Assembly: GCA_023374045.1 (NCBI GenBank)
Contig: CM041776.1
Location: forward strand, 39,190,171-39,254,170
DNA length: 64,000 nt
Direction of reading: 5' to 3'
Source: Limonium bicolor
Taxonomy: Eukaryota; Streptophyta; Magnoliopsida; Caryophyllales; Plumbaginaceae
Shown here: piece after piece, positions 45,501 to 58,851 of the stretch
Position numbering within the stretch: position 1 is the stretch's first letter
Layout of the letters: each line of letters begins with the position of its first letter
Notes under the pieces: generated by a model
The model's input: the letters and a program-made list of their open reading frames with translations, nothing else
Databases searched by the model: none
Told to the model about the DNA's origin: nothing
Translations under genes and position numbers: made by a program

Positions 45501-45642
45501 GTTTTAGCGTTTATGGTGAAACGACTATTTTTACGTAACGTTTTCATGCATGGGTTTGCATGCGTACGTGAACTGATTTATGTTTGGATTATATTCCAAT
45601 AAATAATGATTTAATAATATTATTTAGATTTGGGGTATTTCA

Positions 45643-45668
45643 CTTGTGGGGTACGGGGGCGTAACCCT
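45643..45668 (+). other. Element C resumes: TSD of D (CTTGT) and 3' region
   Basis: CTTGT then GGGGTACGGGGGCGTAACCC, homologous to E's bases just after the integrase stop (38090-38108). It confirms continuity of element C across D. Confidence 0.85.
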
Positions 45669-45685
45669 TTTTAAGGGGGGTAGAG
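45669..45685 (+). other. Upstream duplicate polypurine tract, element C
   Basis: TTTTAAGGGGGGTAGAG, the same sequence as E's upstream copy (38110-38126), 649 bases before C's terminal tract. Confidence 0.7.
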
Positions 45686-46317
45686 CCTCTTGGCTGTGCA
45701 CATGTGTGCACTAATTTTGTTGTTTTCGTATGCATTGCATACAAAGAATTGGTGGTGTGCGGGGCATACGAGGTTGTTTGTTTAGTATGCATGGCATACA
45801 GTGAATTATTCTGTATGCATGGCATACAGTGAATTGGTTTTGTGGTTATGGTTGGTATGCGGGGCGTGCGTTGTTTGGTTTGTTTGTGTGTATTGTACAC
45901 TTGTATGTATGTATCTTATGAGATACTTGTTTGAATGATTGTATGTACACCATGTGTGTAGTACTTTTCTTATGCTATTTGTGATATGTATTCATATTGC
46001 TTTATAGAATGATTACATATGGTATCGCCTAGATACGAAATGAAACATTAGATATGGAGTGTGGAACAATGGAATGTTATGGACACCTCGGGGAGGTTGT
46101 CAGGGTTGGTAGAACTGATAGGAAATGGTGGTGCTGATGGATCACCTATATCCATATATGATTGAACTAACACCACAACGTGATGGCTATGTGCTGTATA
46201 AGCGCAATACGATGTGTGTAAATGATATATTACATAGATATACATTATGGGAACAATGGGTAGTTATACATTTATATATACTTACCTATTTGATTCAGAG
46301 ACTTCGGGACGAAGTCT
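45686..46317 (+). repeat. Element C 3' untranslated region with GTATGC...GCATAC repeats
   Basis: Between the two polypurine tracts. Near 45728, 45786 and 45812 the near-palindrome GTATGCATGGCATAC or a variant recurs, with half-sites near 45762 and 45855. The rest shows no gene. Confidence 0.6.
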
Positions 46318-46334
46318 TTTTAAGGGGGGTAGAT
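46318..46334 (+). other. Polypurine tract of element C
   Basis: TTTTAAGGGGGGTAGAT, directly before the 3' LTR. Confidence 0.95.
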
Positions 46335-49300
46335 TGAAATACCCCAAATTAATAAAACATGGATTAAATATTTAATCACATTAATTAAGGCCTAAACATG
46401 CCTTAAAAGTCAACTGAGAACAACAGCGGTCAACACAAAACAAGATGTTGCACCCTTTGACTGTTAAGGGTAAATAAATACCCAAATGAACTTCTTAGGA
46501 CCTAAAAATTTGTCCTAAGTTTATTAACATAATATTGAACATATTATAATGGTTGGACAACACTCCAACACAAAGAACAAGCACTTTCATGCTTCAAGGT
46601 CAAAAAGGGCAAAAATGTGCTCTAAGAATACCTTAAAGGTCTAATGACCTCTAAATGATATAAAATTGGATACCATGGTCAAATATCATGTAAGGAACAC
46701 AACAAAACCGTTGTCAAAGAAAACAGAGCTCAGAAACGCCTTGCGACACAAAATGTGCACTAAAACTCCTTAAAGCACGTTTTTGTGTAATTGTCTTCTC
46801 TAAATTGGTCTTAAATGGGCTAAAAGGTTATAAATACCTTTAAATATAATAAAATATCATATTATATGATATTAGGAATTTAATTCCAAGAATTTATGAA
46901 TTTTTACAAATTTAATATTAAAATATTAATAAAACCCTAATGTGGGGCCCGTTTGGGTCAACATTGACTAAGTTGGTCAATGTTGACCATTGACCACGAA
47001 ATGGACTACATAAAATCAGATAATTAAGTCTCTTAACAGACCAAGAGACAAGTCCCATGTGACAATTAAATATAGTCCTTTACTTTTGCATAAAATAACA
47101 AAAAGACATACTTTACCTTATAAAACAAAAAAGGGGCTCCACTTACCTTACCCATGTGAAGCCAGCCGGTTTTGGAGCCCCTCATTCACTTGTATTTCGG
47201 TGCTCCAAGCAGGAACAAGAAAAGCTAGGATGACTCATCTTACACTTGTTGACTAAAGTAACTATTTACTCCATTTTCAATCAAATTGGAATCAAACACC
47301 ACCCACCTTTGTCAATCAAGGAAGGCTGCCCTTGTCATTGTCTCCTCCTTGTCTCCACCGAATTATCTCCAATTATTCAACCCCAATCAGACATGATGAG
47401 TCATCAATTCACTAAAGTCATAAAAAATGCAAAAAAATGTGTTTTAAGCAAATTAGGTCATTCTTTCTCATTAGTCCCATTCCAAACGTGGGACTCCTGC
47501 CCAAACTCTCTCCTTGGCTCCTCTTCCACCGTAGGTAAGTCTCCAAGCTCTATTGGAGAGAGCTCAAGCTCTAGGTAAGCTCCTAAGGCATGAAAATGCC
47601 CATTTTCTTCATCTTTCTTTCCTTTTTCGATTGATCTAAGCTCCAACCACTTCCATCCATGAATCTAGGTTGTTTTGGAAGTTAAATGAAGGAAAAATCT
47701 CGGCCATAACAAGGGAAGAAGGTTGAGAAACTCAAACTTGTTCTTAAGGTACAAAAATGTGCTTTAAGCTCATATCTTTTGATTCCCTTCAAATTCGGCT
47801 GTGAAACCTTGTTCCTAGCCTTACTTTCTTCTCATTTTCATGTATTCAGTTGGTATACCAAGATCTACAAGGAGTAGCTAGATCCAAGCCAAAAACACCA
47901 TTTTTGGCATCTAAACAAGGTAAAAACTTAACTATCTTCCAAGCTAATTCACCCATGGTTTATACCTTGTTCTTGAGAGTGTTTTGATACTCTTTCTCTT
48001 CTGGACAAATAGGGCCTAAGTAGATCTATACCAAGCTTGAAGATCTAAGGTAAAAATCCATGATTTTCATGACTTAAATTACTTCTTATGGTTAGATCTT
48101 TTTGGAGACTAACTAGGCCTTGTTTTCTGTTTGAAAACATGTAAGAGAAGCTTGGAGAAATTCTCCTTAAGGTGGCGAATCCAAACAAGGATTACCTAAG
48201 CTAAATCAAGGTATAAATCACTTAAACATTAACTTTGCTAAGTTAAAATGTTCTAAGCTATTTCTATAATTATTGCCGTGAGTGAAGAAGTAAAATAAGG
48301 TCATGTTTGACCTTAAAATGATTAAGAAATGGTTTAATAAATTTTATAACTAATTAAACAAGCATAAATGTCAAATTTAAGACATTATGTGGAAGTTTGG
48401 TAAATAAATGAAAATTATATGGTGAGGCCGAAAATTTATATGTATTTTGGGACATTTATGTGTAATTTATTTTGCAAGCCAATGTTTGTAATAAGGCCAT
48501 GTATTTTAGGCCATTTTATTTATGCATTTACAAGTTTTTATTTAAGTTTAGGTGATATATAATTATTACCGAAATGAAATGGGGTCTTAAGTGTAAATAA
48601 ATTAAATTTAGGGGCTTTATAAAAATAAGGCCGAAAATTAGAGGTAAAAAGGAGTTAAAATAAAGTTTATAAGATTTTATAAAGTTTTGGGGTTTAAATG
48701 GTGATTTCTAGAAAGTTTGGGTGCAAACCGTAATTATAAGGAATTGGTGGTCAAGGAAATATTAAGGTGGTCAACCTTGACCATATGATAGGTTTTGACC
48801 AAATTAGATAAGTTAAATAACTTATTTAAGGTGTTATAATAAGATAAGTATCTTAAGGTAATATTTTTATAACATATGTGGTAAATATGTTATTACCGAA
48901 AATAAAGGGTGTACAATGGTATTTTAAACACCCATGGGCTATTATGAATTTTTAGGAATTTATTTGGTGGATTTTGGAATTTAAAATGAACTATATATGT
49001 ATAATATATAGTTATTATGTCATTATGACACTTTGGAGAAAAATAGATGGTGGAATGGTAAATACCAAGAGTATATGGGTTAATAAGGATATTTATAACC
49101 CTTTGGTAAAATTTGGAGATTTTTAGAATTATATAAGAGTGTCTATTGAGATATGTGTATAAGATATGATTTTAATGATATGGTAAAACTATATGTTATA
49201 AATAGAGCCAAATGGCAATTATAGAATAGCACAAGGGCTGTTCGAAATTTACAAAAATAACCATAGGTTATACTTCTTTTAAGTTAGAAATGTTATATTG

Positions 49301-51932
49301 AATGGTATATATAACATGGTAAAAGAAAGGGGGTGATTTTGTAATAAAGGAAATTATGGTTTAAGGAAAAGTTAAGGTTTAATATATGCCTACGAGGCAA
49401 ATACAATAGTTTTGTATAAAAACTATAGGAATAAATTAAAGGGAATAAAAATATCATATCAAATGATATTAGAATTTGGTATAACATTACATAATGTTAT
49501 GTGGTCAAAAAGGGAATTTAAATAAATTCAAGGGCTATACCGAATTAATAAGAATTGGAAAATGAATTTTAGACTATGGTCTACAATGTCATAAATGTTA
49601 TGACAATTATATGGTATTAAGGTGGTTTAATGGAATTAATATAAGGAAGGGTACTCACATAAAATGATGACAAACTATAAATAAAGGGGATTATAATCTA
49701 AGGTATTTATGGAATAAACCTTAGGAGTTGTAATTATACATCATAAAATGTTATATGATATTTGGATAATAATCTTAATATAAGTTGTATATAATACAAC
49801 TAATGGGGATAATCATCTAATGAAGGATGATAAAATGTAACATAAAATATAAGAGTCTATGAAACTCATGAGAATTACCTACGTGGTAAAAATATATATA
49901 CATACACAAGAATAATGTATATAATGGATATATATTTTGGTTGAAAACCATATGATTTAAGGGTGGTGGTTATTTAAAATAAATAAATATAGTTACGAAC
50001 TATAAGTATGAATTTTAGAATGCAATTAAATAAGAATGCATGCATACATGCAACTATAGGTTACGTACCTAAACTAGATGTGGATAAGATTAAAAGAAAT
50101 ATAAGGAATTAAACTTAACAGTTGAAATAGTTTTGACGTACGCGTTTTAAGTAACAAAGCGGCTGTTTTAGAAAAAACCTGTAACAAACAACTGTAGAAA
50201 ACAGGGGTGAACTGTCGGGGTTACTTATAATTCGGAAATACCGGATGTAGTTAGTCATGGAGACTGACTTATAGTTTTATTACCGTTTAGAGTATACTTC
50301 TGACAAGGACGCTTGACGAGCTAACGGACTACACGGAGCGTAGGATCTTGCTGATTCATACTCCATCGTAATACAGTCAGGGTGAACGGTATGTAAAGGG
50401 GTTTGATCCGAGTTGTCCTAAGGTTGCTCCTTGGGCTCGGATTTGGTTGATATAACTTGTATTTTGTTATGAGTCTCTGATTGTCTCTGAGGGCTTTCTC
50501 AGTTCAGACTTCTGTGTGATCTGTGATAAGATTGTTGTCTGAATGTTGTTAATTATATGCATGACTTGTATATATAGCGCTTATATTTACTGGTTGTTGA
50601 GTTAACAGTATTGGTTTCGTATATGAACCTATATATAAAACGAACTAGGGCTATGGGTGCTATCTTATACTGAAATATAAGGAACGTAGAAAAACGTGTA
50701 GCACTATGATAATAACATATACATACTATCTGAGACTTTTACGGAGCATTGGTTCATACGCCGCTCTCGTATCTAACACTGGATCCCGAGTTTACAGACT
50801 CCGGATGGCTAGAATGACTTAGTTGTGTGTTGAAAATTTGGTAATGCGATGCGATGGTATAATTATTATTAATGGAATGAAAGTAAAGCCAAGAGGATGG
50901 GCTCTTGGTGCGCGCTGTGATCACAAAAACGATACCAGGATGTCCGGTACGGGTCCGTAAGTATCAAGAAAATTTCCCGTGAGCTAGAATGGCTCGTTGG
51001 TCGGAGACTCAACCGTTGGAGTGGCTACTGCCGTGGGTGACCCGCCATAATATATGGGTAACTAGAGACATGTCGTTTTAACGAGACATTGTCACTAGGT
51101 ATAACTGAACAACTAAAACAATTGAGACTTATACAGTGGCGAACAATACCATGGACGAGACTAAATACTTGTTTATTATTCTCGTTGTTTCGCTTTGTTG
51201 TTCATTGGTTATACTAGTGGTTATTTTAATGTGTGTTGATGGTTGGATGGAGCCTACAAGGCCAAGGTAAATTAAATATGAACATTGTACGCTACGGCGA
51301 ATGTACATTGTACATTATATTGTTATTGTTCGATATATAGTTGTGGATTGTGTTATTAAATGATTGTGGATTGGATGGATGGTTGAATATCTATGAATAT
51401 TTGGATGGATGAATATGTATATTATACATGTTTATTTCAGTATTGTTATAACTGTAAAATGGTAAAGCATGAAACCGACCTAATAATAAGATGGTTAAAA
51501 TGACAAGTGACCATTAGGGTCCAGGCCCGGCATACTCAGCGTCTATCGCTGATACTACACCATTTCAGGTTGTTGATCATTGTCGGAGCTGAAGAGTAGG
51601 AACAGGGTAATTGGAGATGTTGTATAGTAATGAAGATGGTGTATGGTCTTATGGTAAGGTTATGTATTTTTCAGGATTGGGTAGACGCTCACTGGTCGAA
51701 GTTTATGGATTATGGATTTAGTATGATGTATAGGAATTTCTCGTTATCACTGCGGTTAGCAGTTTATTTGTATTGGAAGTTGGATGTAGTTTGGCTGCGT
51801 TGCTCGCATGGGCGAGTAACTGCCGGTGACACCCGAGTGAGTTTTGTAATTGTTATTTATTTTTCCGCTGCGAGACGTTTTATTTATTGCTACGTGAGAG
51901 ATTATATCGTGATTATGGAGAGGGGTGTTACA
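46335..51932 (+). repeat. Element C 3' LTR (5598 bp)
   Basis: Matches 16778-22341 end to end with scattered differences. It ends GGGGTGTTACA, followed by CAATT (51933-51937). The hairpin run recurs at about 48290-50080, including TGTCATAA/TTATGACA near 49589, which is perfect here but has one mismatch in the 5' LTR. Confidence 0.95.
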
Positions 51933-52153
51933 CAATTGTTGTAATGTTTGTTGAGGATCTAACATGTCCTAGCTGTCCTCATCAGGCACACACTCTGAGT
52001 GTGGAGTAGAATAATCCTAGAGGCTTGGAATGAATCTTTTGAAGGTTATGAAAGAAGTTAGGAAATCCTGACAATCTTGAATGGAGTTCACTCTTCCTTG
52101 ACCTAGTTTATGAGAAAAACTTACTCAAGTTTTCCCCAGCAGAGTCGCCATTC
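51933..52153 (-). other. Element B leader next to its 5' LTR
   Basis: The right TSD of C (CAATT, 51933-51937), then about 200 bases of element B between C's insertion point and B's primer site. No open frame of note. Confidence 0.75.
52134..52150 (-). other. Primer binding site of element B (tRNA-Arg type)
   Basis: On the minus strand TGGCGACTCTGCTGGGG starts three bases after the LTR end. It matches the complement of the 3' end of plant tRNA-Arg(ACG) plus CCA with one mismatch (CTC-T-GCT versus CTC-C-GCT). An Arg primer is characteristic of Ogre elements. Confidence 0.85.
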
Positions 52154-55100
52154 TGTGGAGGGTGATTTTTCGGTATTAGAGGGGGTCTATCTAAATGGTC
52201 TAACTAAGAAGTCTAGATCCTAGAAATTGCCGTTCTGTGGAGGGTGAAAACCCGTTATTTTGACATCCCTCAAATACCTACTAAATCGTCCGTCTTTCCC
52301 AGAAAGCATAAAGGGGAGTGCAAGTGAACACTACACCCGCTCTCAACGGGCTCCACGCGGACTTATGCCTCTATAAGGCGGAATTGACTAGAGTCGCCAC
52401 CTAGTTTGACCTAAGGAACTAGGAAGGAAAGAGGAGGGTTCTAAGAACCGTTAGTTGACTCTGAGATTGTTGCCTATGGATAGGAATTACCTGATCAAGC
52501 CAGAGATTCGATTGTGGGTTCGCACTGGGTTACACCCCTTAGAAGTGGCAACGACCACGACTTCGGATTGGTGCCCGAGGAAACCTCGGTCTCCAATTGT
52601 CGGGATTGCCTTCCTTCAAAACCTTATTAGAGAGATTCAGTTAAAGCCAAAGGATAGGATTAGGACAGGAAGAGAGAAAGAGAGTGGATGAGGCGAGCTT
52701 TTCTGCCAAGCGAGCGCCAAGGGGAGGAGTTGGCGAACTCAGATGAGTATAGAATGAAGATTTGGGAAGAGTCTGAGGGTGAGTGAATGGACAAGACTTG
52801 GAGTCTGATGGTTTGAAGCTTGTGGGAACCGAAGAAGGTTTAAATGTTTTGAGAGATATGAGAGCCACCTCAGAGAGGCAAAGGGGTTTTTTGTTTGGAA
52901 TGGGGTCGCACCCTAGATGGGCTGCCTACGTACTCAACTCCCTGTTGAGATCAGACCTTACGTAGTTCAGGATTTTCGGGTTTTAGAGATTTTGGGGTTT
53001 TTTGAAGGTTTTTGAGGTGTTAGTCTGTGAGACGCTCGGGCCTATGAGACGTTTGGGATGTTTATGTAGTGGGAGGTACGGGATATCAAAGTCTATAAGA
53101 CGCTCGGGTCTGTGAGACATTTGAATCTTAATATGGTGAAGAGGTTGAGGTGTTCGAGTTTGTGAGACGTTCGGGCCTGTGAGACTTTGGAGGTTTGAGA
53201 AAAGCTGGAATTTGTAAGAGGATTTGAGTTTGAAGTGATTTGAAGTTTGGAAGATGATTCGAGTGTGTGTGAGGCAATTGGGATTTGGGTGGAGATCCCG
53301 GTTTTTCAGGTTTCAGGTTCTGAAAGGGTTGAGGTTTTAGGATATTTCAATTTTAGAGTGAGATGATGATGGACTGAATTGTTTGGAGGAATGATTGTCA
53401 AAATTGTCTCTCTTAAAGTTTTTTAAACCGAAAATCATTTTTGTTGTAAAAGGGTGGATAATCCCGAGGGATTACCCTATGTACCCCCTCGAACATGTCA
53501 CCTAATTAATGGTAAGTGTCAAGGCTCGAAAGATAGGGCAATGTATTTATGTCGAAAATAGGATTTGGAGAGAAACACCATGAATGAGATGTTCTCGGTC
53601 AAACCCTAATAACGTCTCTAACTCCCGGGTTTTAAAACGTGAGAAACTGAAAACATTGAAATCGAGTGGAAGAGAGTTAGACGATTTTAAAATCCCGGCT
53701 GCAACTAGGAAGGCCGTTGCTTCCCTAGCACCCCGCCTTGTAAAAATCTAGGCTGCAATTAGGGGAGGTTTGTCACCCTAATGCCCCGCCTAAATAGATC
53801 CAGACTGCGACAAGAGAGGTTATGACCCCAGCGCCCCGCCTCGGATTTTTATTTTGGAAAGGGAAACAAGTGATGTTCTAACCATGAAGGAAATGTTTTG
53901 AAGGGGTCAGACGTTTCTTGTTCCCCGAAAACGTTTATTTGAGTTGGAAACTAGTTTTGAAAACTTTTAAAGTTGTTCGGAATTCTCGGTAAGAAAACGC
54001 TGATTTTGAGGAATGTTGTAGGAGAAAACTTTCTGTATATGTGGAGAAGAACTTTCCGTATTTGAGAAGAGTTTTCTGTTGTGAGAAGAGTTTTTCCTTT
54101 AAAATTCCACAAAATGGTTTCTGTTTGAAATCCTTTTTTTGGTTTTTGGGTTTTGAAAGGAATTTACAAGTTGAGTGTGGATTGGATGAAATGTATTCGG
54201 GTTCGAGTTGAATTGAGCTGGATGAAATAGGTTTGAGTTGAACTGGAGTTCGGTTTGGATTGAGGTCGAGTTTGGTTTGGATTGAGGTCGAGATCGGTTT
54301 GGATTGAGGTCGAGTTCGGCTTGGATTGAGGTTGAGTTCAGTTTGGATTGAGTTTGAGTTCAGTTTGGATTGAGTTTGAGTTCAGTTTGGATTGAGTTTT
54401 GGGCTTGAACTAGATTGAATTTCGGGTTGGGTCAAAGTTGGGTCAAGGTCAACATTTCTTGGTCAAGGTCAACGCTTTTTGGTCAAGGTCAACACTTTTT
54501 GGTCAAGGTCAACACTTTTTGGTCAAGGTTAACGCTTTTTGGTCAAGGTTTGACTTTGGTGGACTTGGTTTGACTTGTGTGGGCTTGGGCCGAATTTGGG
54601 TTGGGCTTGGGCTGAGTGGGCTTGATGGGCCGAGTGGGCTTGATGGCCTTGTTTGAGCTTTGGCCTCGACATGGGCTTGGGCCTTGAAATGGGATTTATG
54701 AACTGTGGGATGAAGTGGGTTTTGAATTGGGTCTCAGAGTGGCCTTTTGATTCGGGCTGAAGTGGGAATTGAATTGGGCCTAGGAATTAAATTGGGCCCG
54801 TTCTGGGCTTTGTTGGAAATTGGGTTAAAATTTGGACCTTATCTAGAGTTAGGCCGAAAAAGGGCCTTGCTTGAAGTTGGGCCACAATTGGGCCTTGTTT
54901 GGATTGGCTGAAGTGACCCCTTTTTTGTGGGCTTTATTTGTGAGATATTAACAAGTGAGAGGAATTGATTTATTGGTTTGTTTATTAACTCTTGATTAGG
55001 GGTGTGTCGAAGGCAAAGGAGGATTCCACCCACATAAAACGGATGAGAGATCCGCTAGGCATGAGGTGGTTTTGCATCCTAAGCCCTCCTAAAATAGCCT

Positions 55101-58100
55101 TAAGGGCTTGCTTTTTTGAAGTTTTTGTTCTTATAAACATATAAAGGTGGTTTGAGTGTTTTATGAAGTTATAGGAAATTATCGCTCCACAAAACGAATG
55201 AGAGACCCGTTAGGTGTGGAGCAATAATACATCCAAAACTTTTCTGTTAGTTAAAGGGTCCTAGAGGATGATAACTAGGGCTTAAGACATCAATAAGCAA
55301 TGAGCAAGGGGCATAAATCACAAAGCAGCAACGCAAATATCTCACATAGGGTACAAACATTGGAGAAGCAAAATGAAGTGTAAACGTTATGTACAAAAGT
55401 TTGGTGATTGAACATCAGCAAAAATCCTACAAGATTTCAAATTAATTTCCAAGCTCAAATCCATATGTAGAAGGGGTAAACTAAGCACTAGAATAACATA
55501 ACAAAACCAGCTAGATATAACATGCTAAAATTGTTCACATGCAAAGAATGAATTAAATTACAAAAATAAATAAATCCAAAGACAACCAAAAGTAAGAACA
55601 ATAAACAAATTACAAATTAATACAAAAAATAGGATAACAATCTTAATTAAAGAGCTGCTATGGGGGGTCGCATCGACGCCGCCTCACTTGAGCTGACAAG
55701 ATCAGCAAGAAGTGCACCAACCGTTACATATGTTTGAAGCAGAGACCCCGATAATCCAAGTCAAGATCCCGTTCCTTAGTCTTAGGGTAGTTTCCCGATT
55801 CACGAGCATTATGTACATGTCAAAAACACAACCAAAAGAGGCAAACTGCATTAGTCAAAGAACGGAGAGGGTTGGGATGTGTGCAATGGGATCATACGGC
55901 CCCTCTCAATGGGAGGAAAGGGGGCAATCTAATCATCTCCCACACCCCAACCGAGAACATAGAAAAGAGTTTCAAGCTGCCAACGAATGCTATGAATTGT
56001 AGGATAAATCAAACATTGGGGTTGCTACGCAGATTAATTCAACATCTTAGATTGCAACTCAAAACGAAATGTAGTATCAAGGATGTGGGGTTGTGAGTCA
56101 TGTGGGGTCATACCTACAAGGGTTTATATCATTTCCCTCTAAGATGAATAATTAATAAAGACCAACCAGCCAACAAATGATTTATCTTAACGATCATAAT
56201 ATTCGGGCAACTATCACTCAATTCATGTTCTTATCTAAAGCGCAAAGGACAAATCATGTGCTAGTTTCCAACTGATTTCCAAACCAAATATCTATGCGCA
56301 AGGAGCAGTTAATTAGAGAAAGAAGAGATTAGAATTTCCAAACCCAATGAGAAAGTTCTAAGCCCAAAACGCATCAGCAAAATCAACTCGTATGACTCCA
56401 ATGTCAACCTCCAAGCCAAGTGACCGTAGCCCATGTCAAGCAAAACCGCAGCCAATTTTTAGTCGCATACATGTACCTCAGACAAGTCATAGAGCATAGT
56501 AGTGAGTAAACGAATAACAGCAAATGTGCAGAAGTCAAATTGATTTCATAGCGGGAGTTTTATCAATCGGTGACACCAACCGTATACTGAAGGAAGATAC
56601 AAACAAAATGAGCTCCCCATGATCCAGACCGACATCAATGATCGATGGAACTTGGCTAGAGACCAATCAAATAGGTAACCAAGATCCCCACGCAAGAGAG
56701 ACACCAGGTTCGTACAGTCAGACCGGGTGAAAGCCTAGTGGTAGCAGGAAAGGAGGCGACAAACTTCCTCATTTGTACAAACTAATTGCCGAGATAGATT
56801 TCTCAAGCCGAGCAGATAACTAATTAGAGCCTTCATCCATTAATCTAACCAGATGAGTAAACAATTCACAAATCAACATAGCTGGTCAACATCGAGTACG
56901 ATTGTTCAACCCCACAATCCAGAGCAACAGAGAAAACCAGTTGGGAGTAGATTAAGCTAATCTACTCCCGTCATCACACAATTCAGGGCAACAGAGAAAA
57001 TCAGTTGGAAGTAGAGTAGATAAGATCCCGCCATCACACAGTAAGTGAGCATTAGTTCACTGCCAGAAATGGAAACACACTCAAAACGACGAAAGAATCC
57101 TATAACATACACAATCGCTGATCAGCTGAACAACCTGCATGAAGAGAAATTCTGCAACAAGGTTTACAAAAACCCCACACCAACAAGCCATCGGGAGATT
57201 AAAAGCACGATCGAATGACCATACTAGCCAATATAGAAAAATGAAAGCGTTGCCCACTAAATCGATTCCAGGACCTAAGTGCAATCGAAATGACCAGGGA
57301 AAATACCACAGAGATTAACCAAGATTCTACAACATCCAGACCAGGCAACAACACATGTAGCAAATAAAACCTGTCAAGCTCCGTTCAGACAATAGCATCA
57401 GGGCAATAGAGAGATAAAAATCCAAAGCATGGAATACTCCAGCAACCAAACCATAACGTAGAATGGTGAATATTGTATAAACAAAACACATAAAACTCAA
57501 AACTGGTGTGAAGCTCGCGATCTGAAAATGATGTAGTCAACAGGGAGTTATCCTTGTAAAGTCTCAGATGAATCAAATTGGAAATGGGTTGAACCTAAAG
57601 AAACAAACTCCCAACTAACAAACAATGCGAAGCGACATATTTGAGCAGAGATAGTAGAACATAAAGCAAATCCCACAACCTGATTCGATAGAGATGGGGA
57701 TGATATCCTCAATGGACACCGCCGACGAACCCTTAAAAGGCCGGAAAAGGGGGTCGGGGTCGAGATCAGCAGGCACAGAACGGGATCCCGAAGCAGAACA
57801 CCATGGTGGCTTTTGAGAACCACAAAAATAGGGTTATCGCCGTGAGTTTCAATGTAGGAACTCTAATGAGGAGGGACTGGAGTTCAACGACTAGACCGAG
57901 GAGGATTGTGGGAGGCTGTTGAGAGTGAACCACCGAGAGAAGATAAAAGGAAATAGGATAGAGTTGCAGCCGATTTCATTTGGGTCTTCGTGTGAAATAT
58001 TGAGAGAATTGAGTGTATGGAAGAATGGAAACTCAGAGCCGCCGGTGATCGTGAGATGTGAAGCAGATGAAGAAAACGATACATAAAGAGAGGTAGAAGA

Positions 58101-58716
58101 GAATGGAGAGATTCGGTTGTAGGTTGAGGATGAGTGAAGGATTCCGAAGCAGAGGGGAGGTGAGGCCGTGATTGAGATCGGAGAAGGTGGTCATGGTCAG
58201 ACAATCGACGGGGTTTTAGATGTGGAAAAACGAGAGAGTGGGAGACGCTACCGTGAATCGATCTGCCGGGAACAATAGTGTTTTTTTGTTTTTAAAAGGC
58301 AGCCTTTGGATGTGGGCTATGTTTGTCAAGATGGAGCAAGTGATCATATGGGCCTTGGATATTGGGCTAAGTTGGGTTCAGCCAAAGACTAGATTATAAC
58401 CAGGCCTGTCTGACTAAAATGAGATAGTAAAAATATCATCATGAAAAATGACAAGCTCACAACTACGGAAATTTAATTGACAATATTAAATAGGTCACTA
58501 AACAAAAGGGTAGGTTTAAGACATATTATTGTTTGAAACTCATTTTCGAAAAATTGGGTTTTTCTGAAACGCTTTGAAAAATGATTAAGAATTCTGTCAA
58601 GAAAAACGATGGTTTTGTTTTGGCACGCACGTTGATACTTTTTTGAAAAAGAAAGGCGACGACCCCTCTTATTTTTGGGAATTTGCTTTATGGGGTGAGA
58701 ATTTTTGGTGTCTACA
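52154..58716 (-). repeat. Element B 5' LTR (6563 bp)
   Basis: The longer of the two LTRs. It retains 56043-56439, absent from the other copy, and five copies of the 20-bp repeat. Termini on the minus strand are TGTAGACACC and CCTCCACA. The pair differs otherwise by scattered substitutions. No gene is supported in it. Confidence 0.95.
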
Positions 58717-58721
58717 GCGAG
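58717..58721. repeat. TSD of element B, right (GCGAG)
   Basis: Matches 4048-4052. Element A's protease resumes here. Confidence 0.93.
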
Positions 58722-58851
58722 GCCCCTGAGTCGAAAAACATAGATGCATCGACGCCATTGATCAGAAAGATGCCGGTAAGGATTGTGCTGCTTTCGCTGG
58801 CCTGTGCCTCTGTGAGGATGCTTAGTGCACCTTCTGTACCGAGTCCACAAC
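58722..58851 (-). pseudogene. Protease first exon of element A
   Basis: On the minus strand, after acceptor ACATAG at 58852, the exon reads open through [17 protein letters not shown] and GIFLINGVDASMFFDSGAS to the point where element B is inserted. The ALS...EAQAS lead-in and FDSGAS active site are typical of chromovirus proteases. Its phase matches the gag donor at 59871/59870. It continues at 4052 on the other side of B. Confidence 0.88.

Larger units (their letters stand above)
26268..45642 (-). mobile_element. Solo LTR D, interrupted by element E
   Basis: Minus-strand LTR with ends TGAAATACCCC (at 45642) and GGGGTATTACA (at 26268), flanked by CTTGT on both sides. Excluding element E and one copy of its TSD, D is 26268-27995 plus 42530-45642, about 4.84 kb. 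There is no primer site, no polypurine tract and no coding part, so it is a solo LTR, presumably left by recombination between two LTRs. The conserved TTCCGCTGC block appears near 26330, and hairpins like those of element C's LTR are frequent (for example AACAAAT/ATTTGTT near 27587-27605). No gene is supported in it. Confidence 0.85.
16778..51932 (+). mobile_element. Element C: gag-only chromovirus-like LTR element
   Basis: Plus-strand element inserted in element B. The 5' LTR is 16778-22341, the primer site 22346-22357, gag 22574-23953, a 2-kb stretch without recognisable protein follows, then an integrase C-terminal remnant (26041-26267), polypurine tracts and the 3' LTR (46335-51932). Removing nested D leaves about 4.6 kb of interior. 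The plant class of terminal-repeat elements carrying only gag (TR-GAG) fits. The remnant shows an ancestor with a full pol. LTR ends TGAAATACCCC...GGGGTGTTACA match elements A and E in kind. Confidence 0.9.
4053..58716 (-). mobile_element. Element B: Ogre/Tat-like LTR element with no recognisable gag-pol
   Basis: Minus-strand LTR retrotransposon inserted in element A's protease. The 5' LTR is 58716-52154, the primer site 52150-52134 matches tRNA-Arg, the internal region is 52153-51938 plus 16777-10199 (split by element C), the polypurine tract is 10211-10199 and the 3' LTR is 10198-4053. LTR ends are TGTAGACACC...CCTCCACA. LTRs over 6 kb and an Arg-tRNA primer site are typical of the Ogre branch of Tat. 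Ogre elements normally have a much longer interior encoding gag and pol. Here the ~6.8 kb interior shows no protease, RT or integrase motif that I can recognise. It is therefore most likely a non-autonomous derivative mobilised in trans. Confidence 0.88.

Noticed and set aside
26268..45642. D as a full element with its own internal region
   Set aside because: After removing E only about 4.84 kb remains, with LTR-type ends and no primer site or polypurine tract; it fits a solo LTR.
52154..58716. Second, independent insertion of a B-like solo LTR
   Set aside because: GCGAG is shared by the far ends (4048 and 58717) and A's protease is continuous only if both LTRs belong to one element.
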